The notes: a model not told the origin generated them from the sequence alone. Counted from the stretch's first letter, positions 11,046 to 23,015 are shown. The stretch is 64,000 bases of DNA from Artocarpus heterophyllus (GCA_025403435.1 CM046339.1:3984212-4048211), one strand, 5' to 3'. A program made the numbers and translations.

Positions 11046-11974
11046 AGAAATTGTTACATTGAACTTATTTCTTTTGTGAATTGGATATGTCTGATCATTA
11101 TACCAGTTTGGTCTAAGGATGATGGGCACTCGTTCTTAGCTGAAGTAAAGTTATATCAGAGCCTAGTTGCATTATGGGATTCCTCATATAATCCAAATAA
11201 GAAAGGTCAGCGGCTAGCGGTCACAAAGTACACTGTGAGTATCCTTTTTTGGGGACCATACTTACAGGCTTCACTCCAACTTCAAATGTGTTGTTGGCAA
11301 TATTTTAAAAGTTTTCTGTCATATAGACAGTGTTCATAAGTCGATAAAATCCACACGACGATTGTTATATCCGACTCCGTAGTAACTTCCTATATTTCTT
11401 GTCATCTTAATTTTGTTTCATCAATAATGAAACCTTAGCCCCTACCATTTATTTTGTTTAAACTCTGCAGTTACTTGTCAATTATGCTTCTCCAGGAGGT
11501 CTTTCATTTGTTAACATCGAGTTCTTCTACAAGGATGCAATTTTGACGCAACCCAATAATTACGATTGTGGTACGTTTACAATGAAATACATGTGGGGTG
11601 CATTCAAAGACCTTCCCAAAGAGCAGGTGATGATTACTTAATTTCAGTATAACGTTATAAAAAGAGGTGGATAGTTTCATGCACTATCCCACTTTTTGAC
11701 TGATTAGTTTTATTAATAGATTCTTTTTTCCATGTTTGATGCTGTGCATGTGCAGTTTCAGGAGGCAAGCTTGAACTCTATGCTTCAAACATCGATCGAG
11801 CTCGTGCTATGGAATCTGTCTTTAAGAATTTTAGGTGTAGGACCGCTTCGGTACAAGGACTCAATGATGTTTCTCATGACAAGAGAACAACTTCCGTGGC
11901 CAACCCGATTCGTTTGATTGAAAAACCCAACTTCAGCGAAAAACGACAACGATCGAGGAGGTGGAATAAAAAAT
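11046..11974 (+). pseudogene. Ulp1-like (C48) cysteine protease exons, fragmentary
   Basis: Proteases of this family cleave SUMO-like modifiers; many plant copies travel in Mutator-like transposons. Exon-like part 1 (about 11046-11233) reads ICLIIIPVW..DDGHSFLAEVKL..LVALWDSSYNP: a hydrophobic strand, a candidate catalytic His (GHS; usually HW) and Asp (LWDS). After a GT..AG-type gap, part 2 (about 11470-11625) ends QPNNYDCGTFTMKYM, the classic Q..DCG.F..KYM active-site Cys motif. Part 3 (about 11756-11974, after an AG at 11754-11755) can be read as SGGKLELYASNIDRARAMES.. and ends with basic KRQRSRRWNKK; another frame is also open. His-Asp-Cys order and spacing fit the family. The N-terminal part is missing and the frame from part 2 to 3 is unclear. 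It could be a decayed host gene or a transposon-captured domain. Confidence 0.6.
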
Positions 11975-12474
11975 AGGCCATGTGCTCCCACCTTAAAAAA
12001 AAATAATAATAAAAAAATAAAAACAACGTAAAATTTCTCGTAAAAAAAAAAAACCAACGAAAAAATATATTATGACTACTAAATGCTTGGATTTAAAGTT
12101 AAAAGTTTTGTTTTTAAACCGACATTTTTTTTTGTGGTCTTCTGCAGGGTGGGCTTTTGCTTGCTAGAACTGTTCGTTGTCCGCAGTTTTCTTTGTCATC
12201 TTTATTGACTTAATCATTTTTCTATTCAGAACCAAGGCAAGCAGGAGCATTTTGACCCGACTGTGTTTATGCTTGTGCATTGTTCATCTAATGAATTAGT
12301 TATTATCTTTTTTGTAAGTGAATGTATTAACCGTAATTTTGCCCATTGTCGCCTAATTTAATTCCTACACCAACTGGTTAGCCAATATAAGTAAATAAAT
12401 AAACATATAGCAACAACATGCGCCAACTGTGCCACATTTTATCATTTTGTTTGCTTTGCATAATATACTTGTTT
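11975..12474. other. Possible 3' flank of the Ulp1-like exons, no gene
   Basis: A-rich at 11990-12060, then mixed sequence 12120-12360 with TTCTGCAGGGTGGGC. It might be a downstream exon or 3' untranslated region, but no ORF supports it. Confidence 0.35.
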
Positions 12475-12477
12475 TAT

Positions 12478-12980
12478 CACTATTACAATCGGGCTATTAG
12501 CGATGATAATTACAGAAGTTGCAACGACAATAGTCACAAATATAGGAATTTTTGCGACGTCATTTCGTCGCATGTTCAACATATTTGCATTGTCGTAATT
12601 GCTATTTGGCGCCTAAATCTCTTTGGCGCAAAGCTTTCGCGTACCAATACGTAGTTATTTGCGATGACACTGCCATCGCAAATAATAACATGGTACATGT
12701 GATAATCGACGGGTTATTATTTCTAACGACAACATTGTTGCAAATACGAGTGGGATATAGCTGTAATTGATTATCAATCACAATGGCGGTTGTCGTTTCA
12801 AAAAGTGAAAATTTAATTTTTTGCCAAAATTTTGCTGAAGGAAAAGGTGGTTTATTTAATATTATTTACGATGACAATTTTTATTTTTAATGGCAAATAG
12901 TATGCCAGAATCATCTTATCCAAAATAAATGAGACGCCTTTGTTTTGTATATCTGTTACGATGACATTAAACTTATTTGT
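12478..12980 (+). repeat. CACTA left terminal inverted repeat and subterminal repeats
   Basis: After CACTATTACAA the region is packed with variants of ATTTGCGATGAC and its complement, for example near 12500, 12555-12580, 12657-12685, 12735, 12865 and 12955-12990. In En/Spm-type elements such arrays bind the TNPA-like protein that brings the ends together; that role is inferred here. Confidence 0.7.
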
Positions 12981-12992
12981 GATGACTTTGCG

Positions 12993-12999
12993 TATAAAT
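12993..12999 (+). promoter_or_regulatory. Candidate CACTA promoter TATA box
   Basis: TATAAAT lies just inside the left subterminal array, followed by a pyrimidine-rich leader (CTCCTCTTCCTCC..). This is the expected place for a CACTA promoter. No downstream reading frame remains intact because element B is inserted at 13926. Confidence 0.4.
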
Positions 13000-13344
13000 G
13001 AACACAAGAGCTCCTCTTCCTCCATTTTCTCCGACAATTTTCTCCTCCTCTAAAAAATTCACTCCATTTCTCTGCCCTATTCAGCCTCAAATCTCTCCCG
13101 AACTTCCAAAAACACATATTTATGAGTTTCGCATAGTAGAAACTCATATAATCAAGCAATATTCATAGAAATCTACCTAAATTGGAAAATCCCTAGACTT
13201 TTTCCCAGTTGAGTTTTGGAGCTTTTGGTTGTTTTCCGACCATCCACCATTGAAGTTTTCATTGTTATCTTCATTTTCTAACCCCCATTCTTAGTGGGTT
13301 TTAGATTATATAAGTTTTTAATTTTTTGGTATTTGGAATATTTT

Positions 13345-13620
13345 TGGAATTGTGTTGTGAATTGAATTTTTGAAATTGTGAATATCTTAGTTAGATTATG
13401 AATTGTTGTAGAATTATGAGTTGTAATTGTGACTTTTTAGAATTGTGTGATGTAATATTGTTATAATGTGGATTGTTGTACAATTAGATTTTTGGGATTG
13501 TGATATTTATAAAATTGTGATACTTGATATTTGGATTTTTAGGATTGTGATTGTTGTTTAGTATTGTGAATTGTGATTGTGAGTTTTTTGGAATTGTGTA
13601 GTTATGATTAAGTTAGTAAT
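13345..13620. repeat. Degenerate (GAATTGTGATTGT)-like simple repeat within CACTA
   Basis: Words such as GAATTGTG, GATTGTGA and GGAATTGTG recur irregularly over about 270 bp, giving a strong T/G bias. The rest of 13000-13925 is AT-rich with no gene seen. Confidence 0.55.
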
Positions 13621-13920
13621 AAGTTGTTTATCCAAGTGGTTTGAGTTGAAATTAAAATTAAGTTAATACAGAATAAAATTATTTTTAATCCATTATAGTA
13701 ATTAAAAAAATTGAAAAAATAATGTTGAAGTTATTAATAATAAAAATTTAAATATCACATTCAAAGTTGTTATTACTATTTAAGAAATTAAAATAAGGAA
13801 ATGAAAATTCTTAATTAATAATTAATGAACTAATTAATTAATTAAGTATAAAGTAAAATAATATAATAAATGGTCATTATAAATTGATGAACAATATCAT
13901 AGTTTAATAATTATAATATT

Positions 13921-13925
13921 GTTGT
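13921..13925. repeat. Target site duplication of element B, left copy (gttgt)
   Basis: Identical to 35563-35567, directly after the B 3' LTR. Five bp is the usual duplication for LTR retrotransposons. Confidence 0.85.
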
Positions 13926-14325
13926 TGTTGAGGGTGAGCTCGGCGCCACCGCCGAAGAGTCTTACTCCAGGTGGTCGGCCAAGAAGCTCGACAAAGCTAT
14001 GGGGAACTAATAACTGATCTCGATGAACTTGGATCATTTGTCCGAGGTGCTTTTCAAGGTCCCTTAGGCCGCACCGCAACTGGTTGCCTCCTCGGGTCAA
14101 GCACCAGCTTGGGTCAGATTCTTTTCACTTGTAAGTGGGCTGCTACTCGCCATCACTGGCCAACAGATGTCAGACAACTTGCTGTCGGATGGGAAACAAT
14201 CCACCGATGGAGGGCACGACACTTGTCCTCTACCTTCTAACATGTCTTGATATGACACACGGGTCGTGGGCAAAACCCACCTAACACCCGGTCTAAGTGG
14301 CAACCCATAAATATGGTGCATTTAT
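13926..14325 (+). repeat. Element B 5' LTR, first part
   Basis: Aligns with 34935-35322 of the 3' LTR and stops at GTGCATTTAT, where E begins. The TATA region is mutated here (CCATAAATATGG versus CCTATAAATAGGG in the 3' copy). Confidence 0.85.
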
Positions 14326-14594
14326 TGTAATGCCTCCTTTACGGACGTCACAGATGTCGTTACATTCATACATTACGTACTTATTTGGACTTTAAATGAA
14401 AACGTAGTTAAGAAAATCATAACCAGGATCCATACATACATTTTTTTTTAAAACAACAACATTCATTAACTTAGTCCAAATTTAATTTCACATTAATATT
14501 GATCACAAACTTGCTTTAATAAAGTAAATATATCAAATTGTAAAATCATAACTTGTAAAACATCACTTCATTTAAAAGCTATTTACTCCCATAG

Positions 14595-14791
14595 TTCGGT
14601 AGGCCGAACTTGGGACTTGGGCAGGCCGAAAATGGTCAGCATGTCGGAATTCGTCTACCGGCAGGCCGGCAGAGGTTCTCCAAATCTAGGCATAAAAAAA
14701 AACTTTCAAAGTTTGGCAGGCCGAAGATGGGATCAGTAGGCCAAACATTCTTACATCGGCATGCCAACCAATGATGTTCGACAGGCCGACA
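14595..14791 (+). repeat. Palindromic-motif array 1 (about 8 units) in E 3' LTR
   Basis: Units are variants of TTCGGCAGGCCGAAC, with core TCGGC-AG-GCCGA. Starts are near 14595, 14617, 14635, 14656, 14712, 14732, 14754 and 14777, mostly 18-23 bp apart. One gap of about 56 bp is filled by unrelated sequence. Confidence 0.8.
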
Positions 14792-15077
14792 GAGCCAAAA
14801 ACCTTATGAAAACTTAATTTGTAAACAAATTCAACTTTCAAAATGTGGAAGATCAAATTCTTAAAATGATAAAACAAAATATTAAATCATAGTTCTTGTA
14901 TTCTTAAAACTTAACAAATAAATTTGTCCAAAATGTAAAAACTTGATTTAAATCATAAACTTTCTTCTTGGCATTCTTCCGGTTACAATTCATCGTACTT
15001 TCCTCACACGCCAATCCGTATCCTCTGCCTAGTCCATGACTTTCTTACCCTTATCTGCAACATGACATAAACTTGAA

Positions 15078-15091
15078 TAAGCTAAAGCTTA
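15078..15091 (-). other. Conserved LTR hairpin in E 3' LTR (TAAGC-TTTA-GCTTA)
   Basis: A 5-bp perfect stem with a 4-nt loop. It corresponds in position and flanking words (TACT before the stem) to hairpins in the F and G LTRs with different but still paired bases. Confidence 0.5.
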
Positions 15092-17000
15092 GTAAGTACA
15101 TATAATTCTCACAATTTAAAAACATTTCATAAACATCATCATCATCATCATATCATAATAGTGCATTACGCACATTTCATAGAAACATATCTTTTATTAC
15201 TTGACCATATTCAAAATTTATTCTATTTTATCTTAAGGGCCCAAGTGTTGCACCGTAATCATCATTGTAAGCGCGCCGTCATGAGAGAAGAATGGTAGCT
15301 AATCCTAAACCAAACACAACATCATAACATATCATAACATTGGTGTGCAACACTTATTTAGGTGATACATATATATACATATTTAAACTTTCATGCTTTG
15401 AAATATGTCATCATCATACATGCATAACTTTATGAACATCAAAATATTTCATAAGAAAACTTTAAATGAAACCATCACAAAATCCATCATAGAATAATTA
15501 TCATTATGCACATAATTTCAAACCTTATAAAACATATCATGTTGCAGGTGAGAATGTACTTACCTTAGAAGCTAGCTTACTTAACCTTATAAGAATTGGT
15601 GACAACGCCGCGGTCTCGATGTGCTCGTTCCTTTGCGTGCTCATGCCATTTATTCATTTAAAGACACAATATAAAATTAATACTTATTATCATAAATATA
15701 ACATCCATTCATATTACATCACATATACATTCATCTCATACAAACATAATTCATAACAAGCATCCCTAACTATAATCATCAAAAACAACCCATACATTTC
15801 AAACATGAATAATCTTTTAATTTTAAAATTAAAACACATATATTTTGAAAACATTTTCTAACATATATTTTAACAAAAGGTAGTGAATAATCTTTTGAAA
15901 ACATTTTCTAACAATTAAAACACATATTTTAATTTTAAAATTCATACTAACATCTTATTATTATACATTTCAATATCATAAAATTATTTCATCATTAATA
16001 AAAATCATTTAAACATATAGAATATCACATAAAACAAAAGTCCAATAATAATATTGTTAAAATAGTTTCTTGACCTAATCTCAATAGAAATTACATAACA
16101 CATAATTTATTCATCAAATCATTACCAAACTTTGCAGTCCATAACATAACGTATACATGAACATTCTTGCCAAATTTCATGAAAAACAAAACACATTTAC
16201 CCCTTGAACAAAAATTACATTTTCATGCATCATAGTCAAACAACAATATTTTACTGTGAGTGTTAGAGGATAGAAAATTCATAACTTATCATAGAAAAAA
16301 TTGAAATGACTTGAAACTTGAAAGAACATTAACATAACACACACATATGAACATCATATTAAAATTCAAAATAAACGTAATTTTGTAGAGAAAGATATGG
16401 CAGTCTCATGTCAAGAAAGATTTCATTTCAAATTTAAACCAAAACGAACCCTTACCTCAAAACGATTCTTCTCAAATTCCTTCAAATTCATCCAAAGAAA
16501 ACTCAATTTTTCTTTCAATTACTTGCAGAGAATTTTTGGGGGAAAGAAGAAATGGAAAACATGGAGAAGAGAAGAAGAAGAGATGAATAAGAGATACGTC
16601 TCAGAATGAATGTGAGAGAGAGAAGACATGAGAGGAAGAGAGATAGAGAAAAAAAAGAACATTAAAAAAAAATTTAATGTAATGAGTATAACGTAAAAAG
16701 GGAAGTCAAAACTCTTCATTAAGTCAGAAATTTTCTGACTAAGATTGAGACTAATTGCGTGGAGAATGGAGAGAAAAGAGGGAAAGTCAAACAAATCATC
16801 TCATCTTGCCATATTTTGCCTTCTTAAAATAGGAAATCATATCAATCAATACCAATCAAAGAAAAGTCAATGATTTTATTTCCTTAAATGAAGAAATTAA
16901 TCCATAAATATGTCAATTAATCACAATAAACTACCCATTTAACGTAATCATCTCAGCCATAAATTTGGAGAGATTCCTGCTGTCTTCTAGTCAGTTGTCA

Positions 17001-17149
17001 TCGGCCTGCCGACTGCACAGTTTGGCCTGTCGATTCCATGAAGTTAGGCCAGTCAATGGTTTCCTTCGGCCTGCCAATGGTTTCCATCGGCCTGTTGATT
17101 CTTGGCGGACTTTTCGGTCTACCGAACCTATAAGTCCGGCCTGCCGAAC
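17001..17149 (-). repeat. Palindromic-motif array 2 (about 7 units) in E 3' LTR, inverted relative to array 1
   Basis: On the plus strand units read TCGGCCTGCCGA-like, the reverse complement of array 1. They lie about 230 bp from the outer LTR end, whereas array 1 lies about 270 bp from the inner end. Confidence 0.8.
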
Positions 17150-17378
17150 TGTCCTGAAAATACCATACAATTTAACATTCAAGTCATCATTGCATCATAA
17201 TTAAACATACATCAAAATTAACACGAACACTTGAGCACAACGATTCCATGCAGTCGTCACCTGTCATAAAACTTAAAATAAAGAGTTAGTACATAAAATC
17301 ATGAATCATTAATAAAAATTACTTAACGCCGTTACTAACTTAGCATAATCCGTTACATAAAAATAGGTGGGTGTTACA

Positions 17379-17390
17379 ATTCTCCCCACC
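17379..17390 (-). other. Polypurine tract of element E
   Basis: The minus strand reads GGTGGGGAGAAT immediately before the 3' LTR TG. This is the usual plus-strand primer site for reverse transcription. Confidence 0.8.
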
Positions 17391-17414
17391 TTATAAAAGT
17401 TTCATCCTTGAAAA

Positions 17415-20400
17415 TCAAAATAACTGCAGATACTTAAATCTCATGTCATCTTCATGTTCTCATGTAGCTTATTCAACTTAATGATTTTGCCATAACACCT
17501 TGACCAATAGAATTTCTTTATTCCTCAAGGTCTTGGTTCTCCGATTGAGTATCTCTACTGGCTTTTCTTCATAACTTAAGTCTTCCTGTATCTCGATTAC
17601 TTGTGGCTCAATCACATGCGTAGGATCTAGGACATACTTCTTGAGCATGGAGACATGAAATACATCGTGCATTGCGGACATTTCTGAAGGCAACTTCAGC
17701 TGATAAGCTACTTTGCCTATTCGCTTCATAATTTCAAACGGACAAATGAATCTTGGGCTTAACATGCCTTTCTTCCCAAACTTCATAACTCCTTTCATCG
17801 GTGCAACTTTCAAAAACACAAATTTGCCTACGGCGAATTCTAAGGGTCTTTTTATCTTGTCAGCATAACTCTTCTGACGGCTTTGAGCGGTCCCTATTCT
17901 TCTTCTTATCAACTTTATCATCTCAGAAGTTTCGTTAACAAAATCAGTTCCTTCAGCATTGACGCTTTCCATCAACTTCTTCTCACCAGCTTCGTGCCAA
18001 CATATAGACGACCTGCATTTTTGCCCATATAGAGCTTCATAAGGTGCCATCCCAATTGTCGCCTGGAAGTTATTGTTGTAAGCAAACTCTGCTAATGGCA
18101 ACATTTTACACCAGCTGGTCTTAAAATTGAGAGAACAAGCCCGTAGCATATCCTCTAAAATCAAGTTTTTCCTCTCCGTTTGGCCGTCTGTCTGAGGATA
18201 AAAAGCTGTACTGAAATGTAGCCTGGTTCCCATAGCAGTCTATACACTCTTCCAAAACTTAGATGTGAATCTGCCATCACGATATGAGGTGATTGACTTA
18301 GGAATTCCATGAAGTCGTACAATCTCCTTGACATAGAGTTTCGCTAACTGTTCCATTGAGTAAGTGATCTTGATGGGAATGAAATGCACCATCTTAGTTA
18401 GTCGATCCACAATTACACAAATTACATCGTAACCGTTCATAGTTATGGGCAAACCGGTAATGAAATCCATTGCTATATCCTCCTATTTCCATTCTGGCAT
18501 CTGGATTGACTGTAAATCACCACCAGGTCTTTGGTGTTCAGCTTTAACTTGCTGACATGTCAAACATTTCTTCGTATACAAAGCAACATCACGTTTCATT
18601 CCAAACCACCAGAAGTTACCCCTTAGATCATTATACATCTTTGTTGCACCTAGATGAATAGAGTAAGGAGTTCATTAATTTCCACCAAGATCTTTTCCCT
18701 TAAGTCATCAACATTGGGAATACATAAGCGGTCCTTGAGATACAAAGTTCCATCATCCGCAATACGAAACTCTTGACATTTTTTTGCTTTTATTTCCTGC
18801 TTAATCCTTACTAGGCTTACATCTTCATCTTGCTTACTCTGAATTTCATCATACAGCATTGGAGCAATGGTGAGAGCTGACAGCTGGCCTGCTATAAGTT
18901 CTAAACCGAAGTCTAGAATTTCCTTTCTCAAAAGTGGAGACATTGCTTGCATTGACATCAACGTGGCAACTGACATCCTACTTAGAGCATCAGCCACTCG
19001 GTTAGCTTTTCCAAGATGATAAAGGATTTCACAATCGTAATCCTTCACCAACTCTAGCCATCTTCGTTGTCTCATGTTCAAGTCTCTTTGCGTGAAGAAG
19101 AACTTCAAACTTTGATGATCAGTGAAGATCTTACATTGGACCCCATATAAATAGTGTCTCCATATTTTCAACGCAAAAATGACTGCTACTAACTCGAGAT
19201 CATGAGTAGGATAGTTCTTTTCGTAATCCTTCAGTTGTCTTGACGCATAAGCAATCACCCTTTCATTTTGCATTAAAACAGCTCTGAGGCCTATCTTGGA
19301 TGCATCACTATAAATTACAAACCCATCATTTCCTTCAGGAATAGCCAATATTGGAGCCGTCGTTAGCCTCTTCTTCAGTTCTTGAAAACTCTTCTCGCAA
19401 GCATCTATCCATTCATACTTCTTTCCCTTGCGAGTTAGATTCGTGAGTGGAGCTGTTATCTTAGAGAAATCTTCTACGAATCTCCGATAATAACCTGCTA
19501 GACCCAAGAAGCTCCTTATCTTGCTTGTGTTCGTCGGTTGCTTCCAATTGAGAACAACTTCTACTTTAGCAGGGTCCACCATAATCCCATCTTTGGATAT
19601 AACATGCCCCAAGAAGGATACTCTATCGAGCCAGAACTCACACTTAGAAAACTTTGCATATAGCTTGTGTCTTCTTAAAGTCTCCAGCACAACCCTTAAA
19701 TGTTCCTCATATTCTTCTTGATTCTTTGAATAGACAAGAATATCATCGATAAATACAACAACAAATTTATCGAGGAAATCCTTGAATACCCGATTCATCA
19801 AATCCATAAAAGCAGTAGATGCATTCATCAGACCGAAAGGCATAACCACAAATTTATAGTGACCATATCTCGACCTGAAGGCAGTTTTGGGGATATCTCC
19901 TTCTTTAATCTTCAAATGATGATATCCCGATCGTAGATCAATCTTTGAGAACACAGATGCACCCTTGAGCTGATCAAACAAATCATCGATTCGAGGCAAC
20001 GGGTACTTGTTCTTGATTGTCACCTTGTTCAGCTCTCTGTAGTCAATGCAGAGTCTCATAGAGCCATCTTTCTTCCTAACAAATAGAACTGGAGCTCACC
20101 ATGGTGAGTAGCTCGGCCTGATGAATCCTTTGTCGAGTAGCTCTTTTAATTGTGTGTGAAGCTCCTTTAACTCTACCAAGGCCATTCTGTAAGGCGCCTT
20201 TGAGATCGGATCGGTGCCAGGAGCAAGCTCGATCTCGAATTTGACTTCTCTTTCAGGCGGTAGACTTGTCAGATCATCAGAAAACACTTATGCATATTCA
20301 TGAACTATAGGTACATCTTCAATTCTTATCTTTTCTTCTTGGCTTTTGTCTACAATATTCGTGAGATAGCCCATACAGCCACTTGCTAATAACTTCCTTG

Positions 20401-20645
20401 CTTTCATTGCAGATAAAAACATGCTGGGTTTCTTTCTAGACTCGCCAACATACACGAACTTTTGATCACCTTCAGGATGGAAGATCACTTTTCATTTTCG
20501 ACATTCTATAGAAGCATTGTACTTGCTTAGGAATCCATCCCAAGAATCATATCGTAATCATGCATGTCGATCACAATGAGGTCGACGAAAAGTTCCCTAT
20601 CAAAAATCCATAGAGGTACTGTATGCAGACAGTGCGTAGATAATA
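17415..20645 (-). pseudogene. Element E pol: RT, RNase H, integrase, chromodomain-like tail (broken)
   Basis: Pol copies element RNA into DNA and inserts it. Minus strand: after a one-base loss near 20530 the frame continues to RT (20059 onward), with [24 protein letters not shown], the active-site FIDDILVYS, and LGHVISKDG. RNase H follows ([25 protein letters not shown]). After a frameshift near 18655 comes the integrase zinc finger (..WWFGMKRDV..CLTCQQVKAEH), the first catalytic Asp in MDFITGL, then [10 protein letters not shown] where the usual SDRD Asp is Tyr, and the Glu in QTDGQTER. The C-terminal part (HDVFHVSMLKK, YEEKPVEIL, VKVLWQNH) is the chromodomain-like tail, with further stops after NH. 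An in-frame stop (..[14 protein letters not shown]..) precedes RT. It is not functional. Confidence 0.9.
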
Positions 20646-22046
20646 TCACTTCCCAGAGGGTAGTGTCGTAGTGAATCCCTGTCTCATAGGCTCTAAATGA
20701 ACCTCTAACTCTTTAACAAATGACGTGGATATAAAAGAATGAGTAGCACCCGTATCAAAGAGAACATAAGCATCATTAGTTAAACTTGTTATCTGACCTG
20801 TGACCACATTGGAGGCTTCAGCAGCCACTTGTTCTTTCATCGTGGAATAGATTCGGGCATTCGTTGGTGGGGCTTCAAGTCTCCCTTGATTGATAAGTGG
20901 CCCTTCAAGGGAAGCTTGCATCTGCTGGAGCTGGGCTTGAGGAGGAGCTCTCTGAGGGGCATTGGCATTCATCAGTTTGGGGCAGTTCTTGACAAAGTGG
21001 TCTTCACGCCCACAAATAAAACATTGGTTTGTCCCCAAACGGCATTCCCCTAGATGTTTCTTTCCACATTTAGAGCATGGTTGAAACCACTTGTTATTGT
21101 TGTTGTGCTGGCCATCATTATGTCTCTTGTTGTCTTGGCCCTGCTGGTTTTGAGGATTACCCTTCCTCTTTTTATTCCTCCAGTTTTGGTTGCAATTGAT
21201 GTTGTTGTTGTTGTTGTTGTTGTTCCTGTATGGAGGGCGGTTCTGGTTGTTTGCATTATTAGCTTGCTGGCCCGACTAAGGCTGGTTCCTTCTTAGCTTT
21301 GACAAATGAAACTCAGCACGTTGAGCCCTCATGACAACCTGCTCTTGAGTCTTGGGTGGACTTGCCCCATCAACGATCGCAACAATTTCTGGCTTAAGGG
21401 CTCTGATCAGTCTTCTGACCCGTTCACTTTCATCCATAACCATTCCTGGACATAGACGGGCTAGCTGGTCAAACTTTGTCACAACATCTGTGACTGACAC
21501 ATCCCCCTAGCGTAGGTTCTCAAACTCCTCATAATGCTTCCTTGTAACGTTCATGTGGAAAAACTTTGTGTTAAACTCATGAACGAAGTCAGCCCATGTC
21601 ATTTCGTCAACATTCCTGCTCATTTCTATGCCATCCCACCAAATTCTGGCCTCCATGGTGAGACAGTACGATGCACAGAGAACCTTCTCGTTGTCAGTGA
21701 AGCCCATGAGTCTAAGGGTGGCCTCAATCGTCTTTAACCATCCTTGGGCGACTAACGGATCCTTAGAACCTTCGAAATCCACTGGCTTAACTCTCTTCCA
21801 TCTGACCAGTAGGGGTTCCTGATTAACCGCTCTGGGTTCAGTAACAGGAGCTGGAACTTCATTAACTAGTGGCTGCGGAGGAGGAGGAGGCACGTCATTG
21901 CCTCGTCGATCATCATTCTGGCCATTGGCCCCTAACACAGCAATTTCTCTTCCTTGATCCTCCAACTGCCTTTGCAGCTCAACAATCATCGTCATAAGTC
22001 TTTCATTGGTCTGGGTGCGTGTTTGCATTCTTCTGTGGCCGTCCAT
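20646..22046 (-). pseudogene. Element E gag and protease (two in-frame stops)
   Basis: Gag forms the particle; the aspartic protease cuts the polyprotein. The frame opens MDGHRRMQTRTQTNERLMTM at 22046. The capsid region holds PVDFEGSKDPLVAQGWL, WWDG and TWADFVHEFN. Stops at 21507-21509 (ENLR*GD) and 21276-21278 (NQP*SG) lie in the same frame, so the gene was one reading frame before mutation. An Asn run from a (TTG)n tract (about 21199-21230) precedes a zinc knuckle CFICGREDHFVKNC near 21025 (C-x2-C-x4-H-x4-C). Protease follows with VLFDTGATHSFIS near 20750. The frame closes at 20646. The upstream leader is about 200 bp. Confidence 0.88.
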
Positions 22047-22244
22047 CGTTAACTTCCTAAAAGAATTGAGAACTTAGAAATAATCTTCTAATATGAGACA
22101 GGTTTTCACTACTAGAACATTAATCTTTAAACATCTAAACCTTAATCTTATCATCATACTTGCATCGAAACATCTAACTTTAAAACATACTTACTTGAAG
22201 GACTTGGACTGACGTGTGGCGATATGAATTGTAATTGGAAATTT

Positions 22245-22258
22245 GCTCAGATACCAAG
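22245..22258 (-). other. Primer binding site of element E
   Basis: The minus strand reads CTTGGTATCTGAGC four bases after the LTR end, close to the initiator-Met tRNA site TGGTATCAGAGC with one difference. Confidence 0.75.
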
Positions 22259-22532
22259 GCCTATAACGCCCCCTTTACAGACGTCACAGATGTCGTTACA
22301 TTCATACATTACATACTTATTTGGACTTTAAATGAAAACGTAGTTAAGGAAAACATAACCAGGATCCATACATACATTTTTTTTTTTAAAACAACAACAT
22401 TCATTAACTTAGTCCAAATTTAATTTCACATTAATATTGATCAAAAACTTGTTTTAATAAAGTAAATATACCAAATTGTAAAATCATAACTTGTAAAACA
22501 TCACTTCATTTAAAAGCTATTTACTCCCACAG

Positions 22533-22726
22533 TTCGGTAGGCCGAACTTGGGACTTCGGCAGGCCAGAAATGGTCGGCATGCCGAAATTCGTCTACCGGC
22601 AGGCCGGCAAAGGCTCTCCAAATCTGGGCTAAAAAAAACTTTCAAAGTTCGACAGGCCAAAGATGGGATTGGCAGGCCGAACATTCTTACATCGGCATAC
22701 CGACCAATGATGTTCGACAGGCCGAC
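22533..22726 (+). repeat. Palindromic-motif array 3 (about 8 units) in E 5' LTR
   Basis: Counterpart of array 1 in the other LTR, with several unit differences. Better-preserved cores include TCGGCATGCCGAA. Confidence 0.8.
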
Positions 22727-23015
22727 AGAGCCAAAAACCTTATGAAAACTTAATTTGTAAACAAATTCAACTTTCAAAATGCGGAAGATCAAATTCTTAA
22801 AATGATAAAACAAAATATTAAATCATAGTTCTTGTATCCTTAAAACTTAACAAATAAATTTGTCCAAAATGTAAAAACTTGATTTAAATCATATAAACTT
22901 TCTTCTTGGCGTTCTTCCGGTTACAATTCATCGTACTTTGCTCACACGCCAATCCGTATCCTCTGCCTAGTCCATGACTTTCTTACCCTTATCTGCAACA
23001 TGACATAAACTTGAA

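Larger units (their letters stand above)
14326..17378 (-). repeat. Element E 3' LTR (3053 bp)
   Basis: On the minus strand it starts TGTAACACCCACCTATTTTT at 17378 and ends GGAGGCATTACA at 14326. It closely matches 22262-25013 except for a local rearrangement near 15807-15885. It contains two palindromic-motif arrays, a (CAT)n run near 15134-15152 and a conserved hairpin at 15078-15091. Confidence 0.9.

Noticed and set aside
15134..15152. (CAT)n run, and a second one in the other E LTR
   Set aside because: A simple repeat copied with the LTR; not informative.
14595..17149. CRISPR-like array
   Set aside because: Units are degenerate, the spacing between cores is only about 8-10 bp, and context is plant LTR. 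Not a CRISPR.
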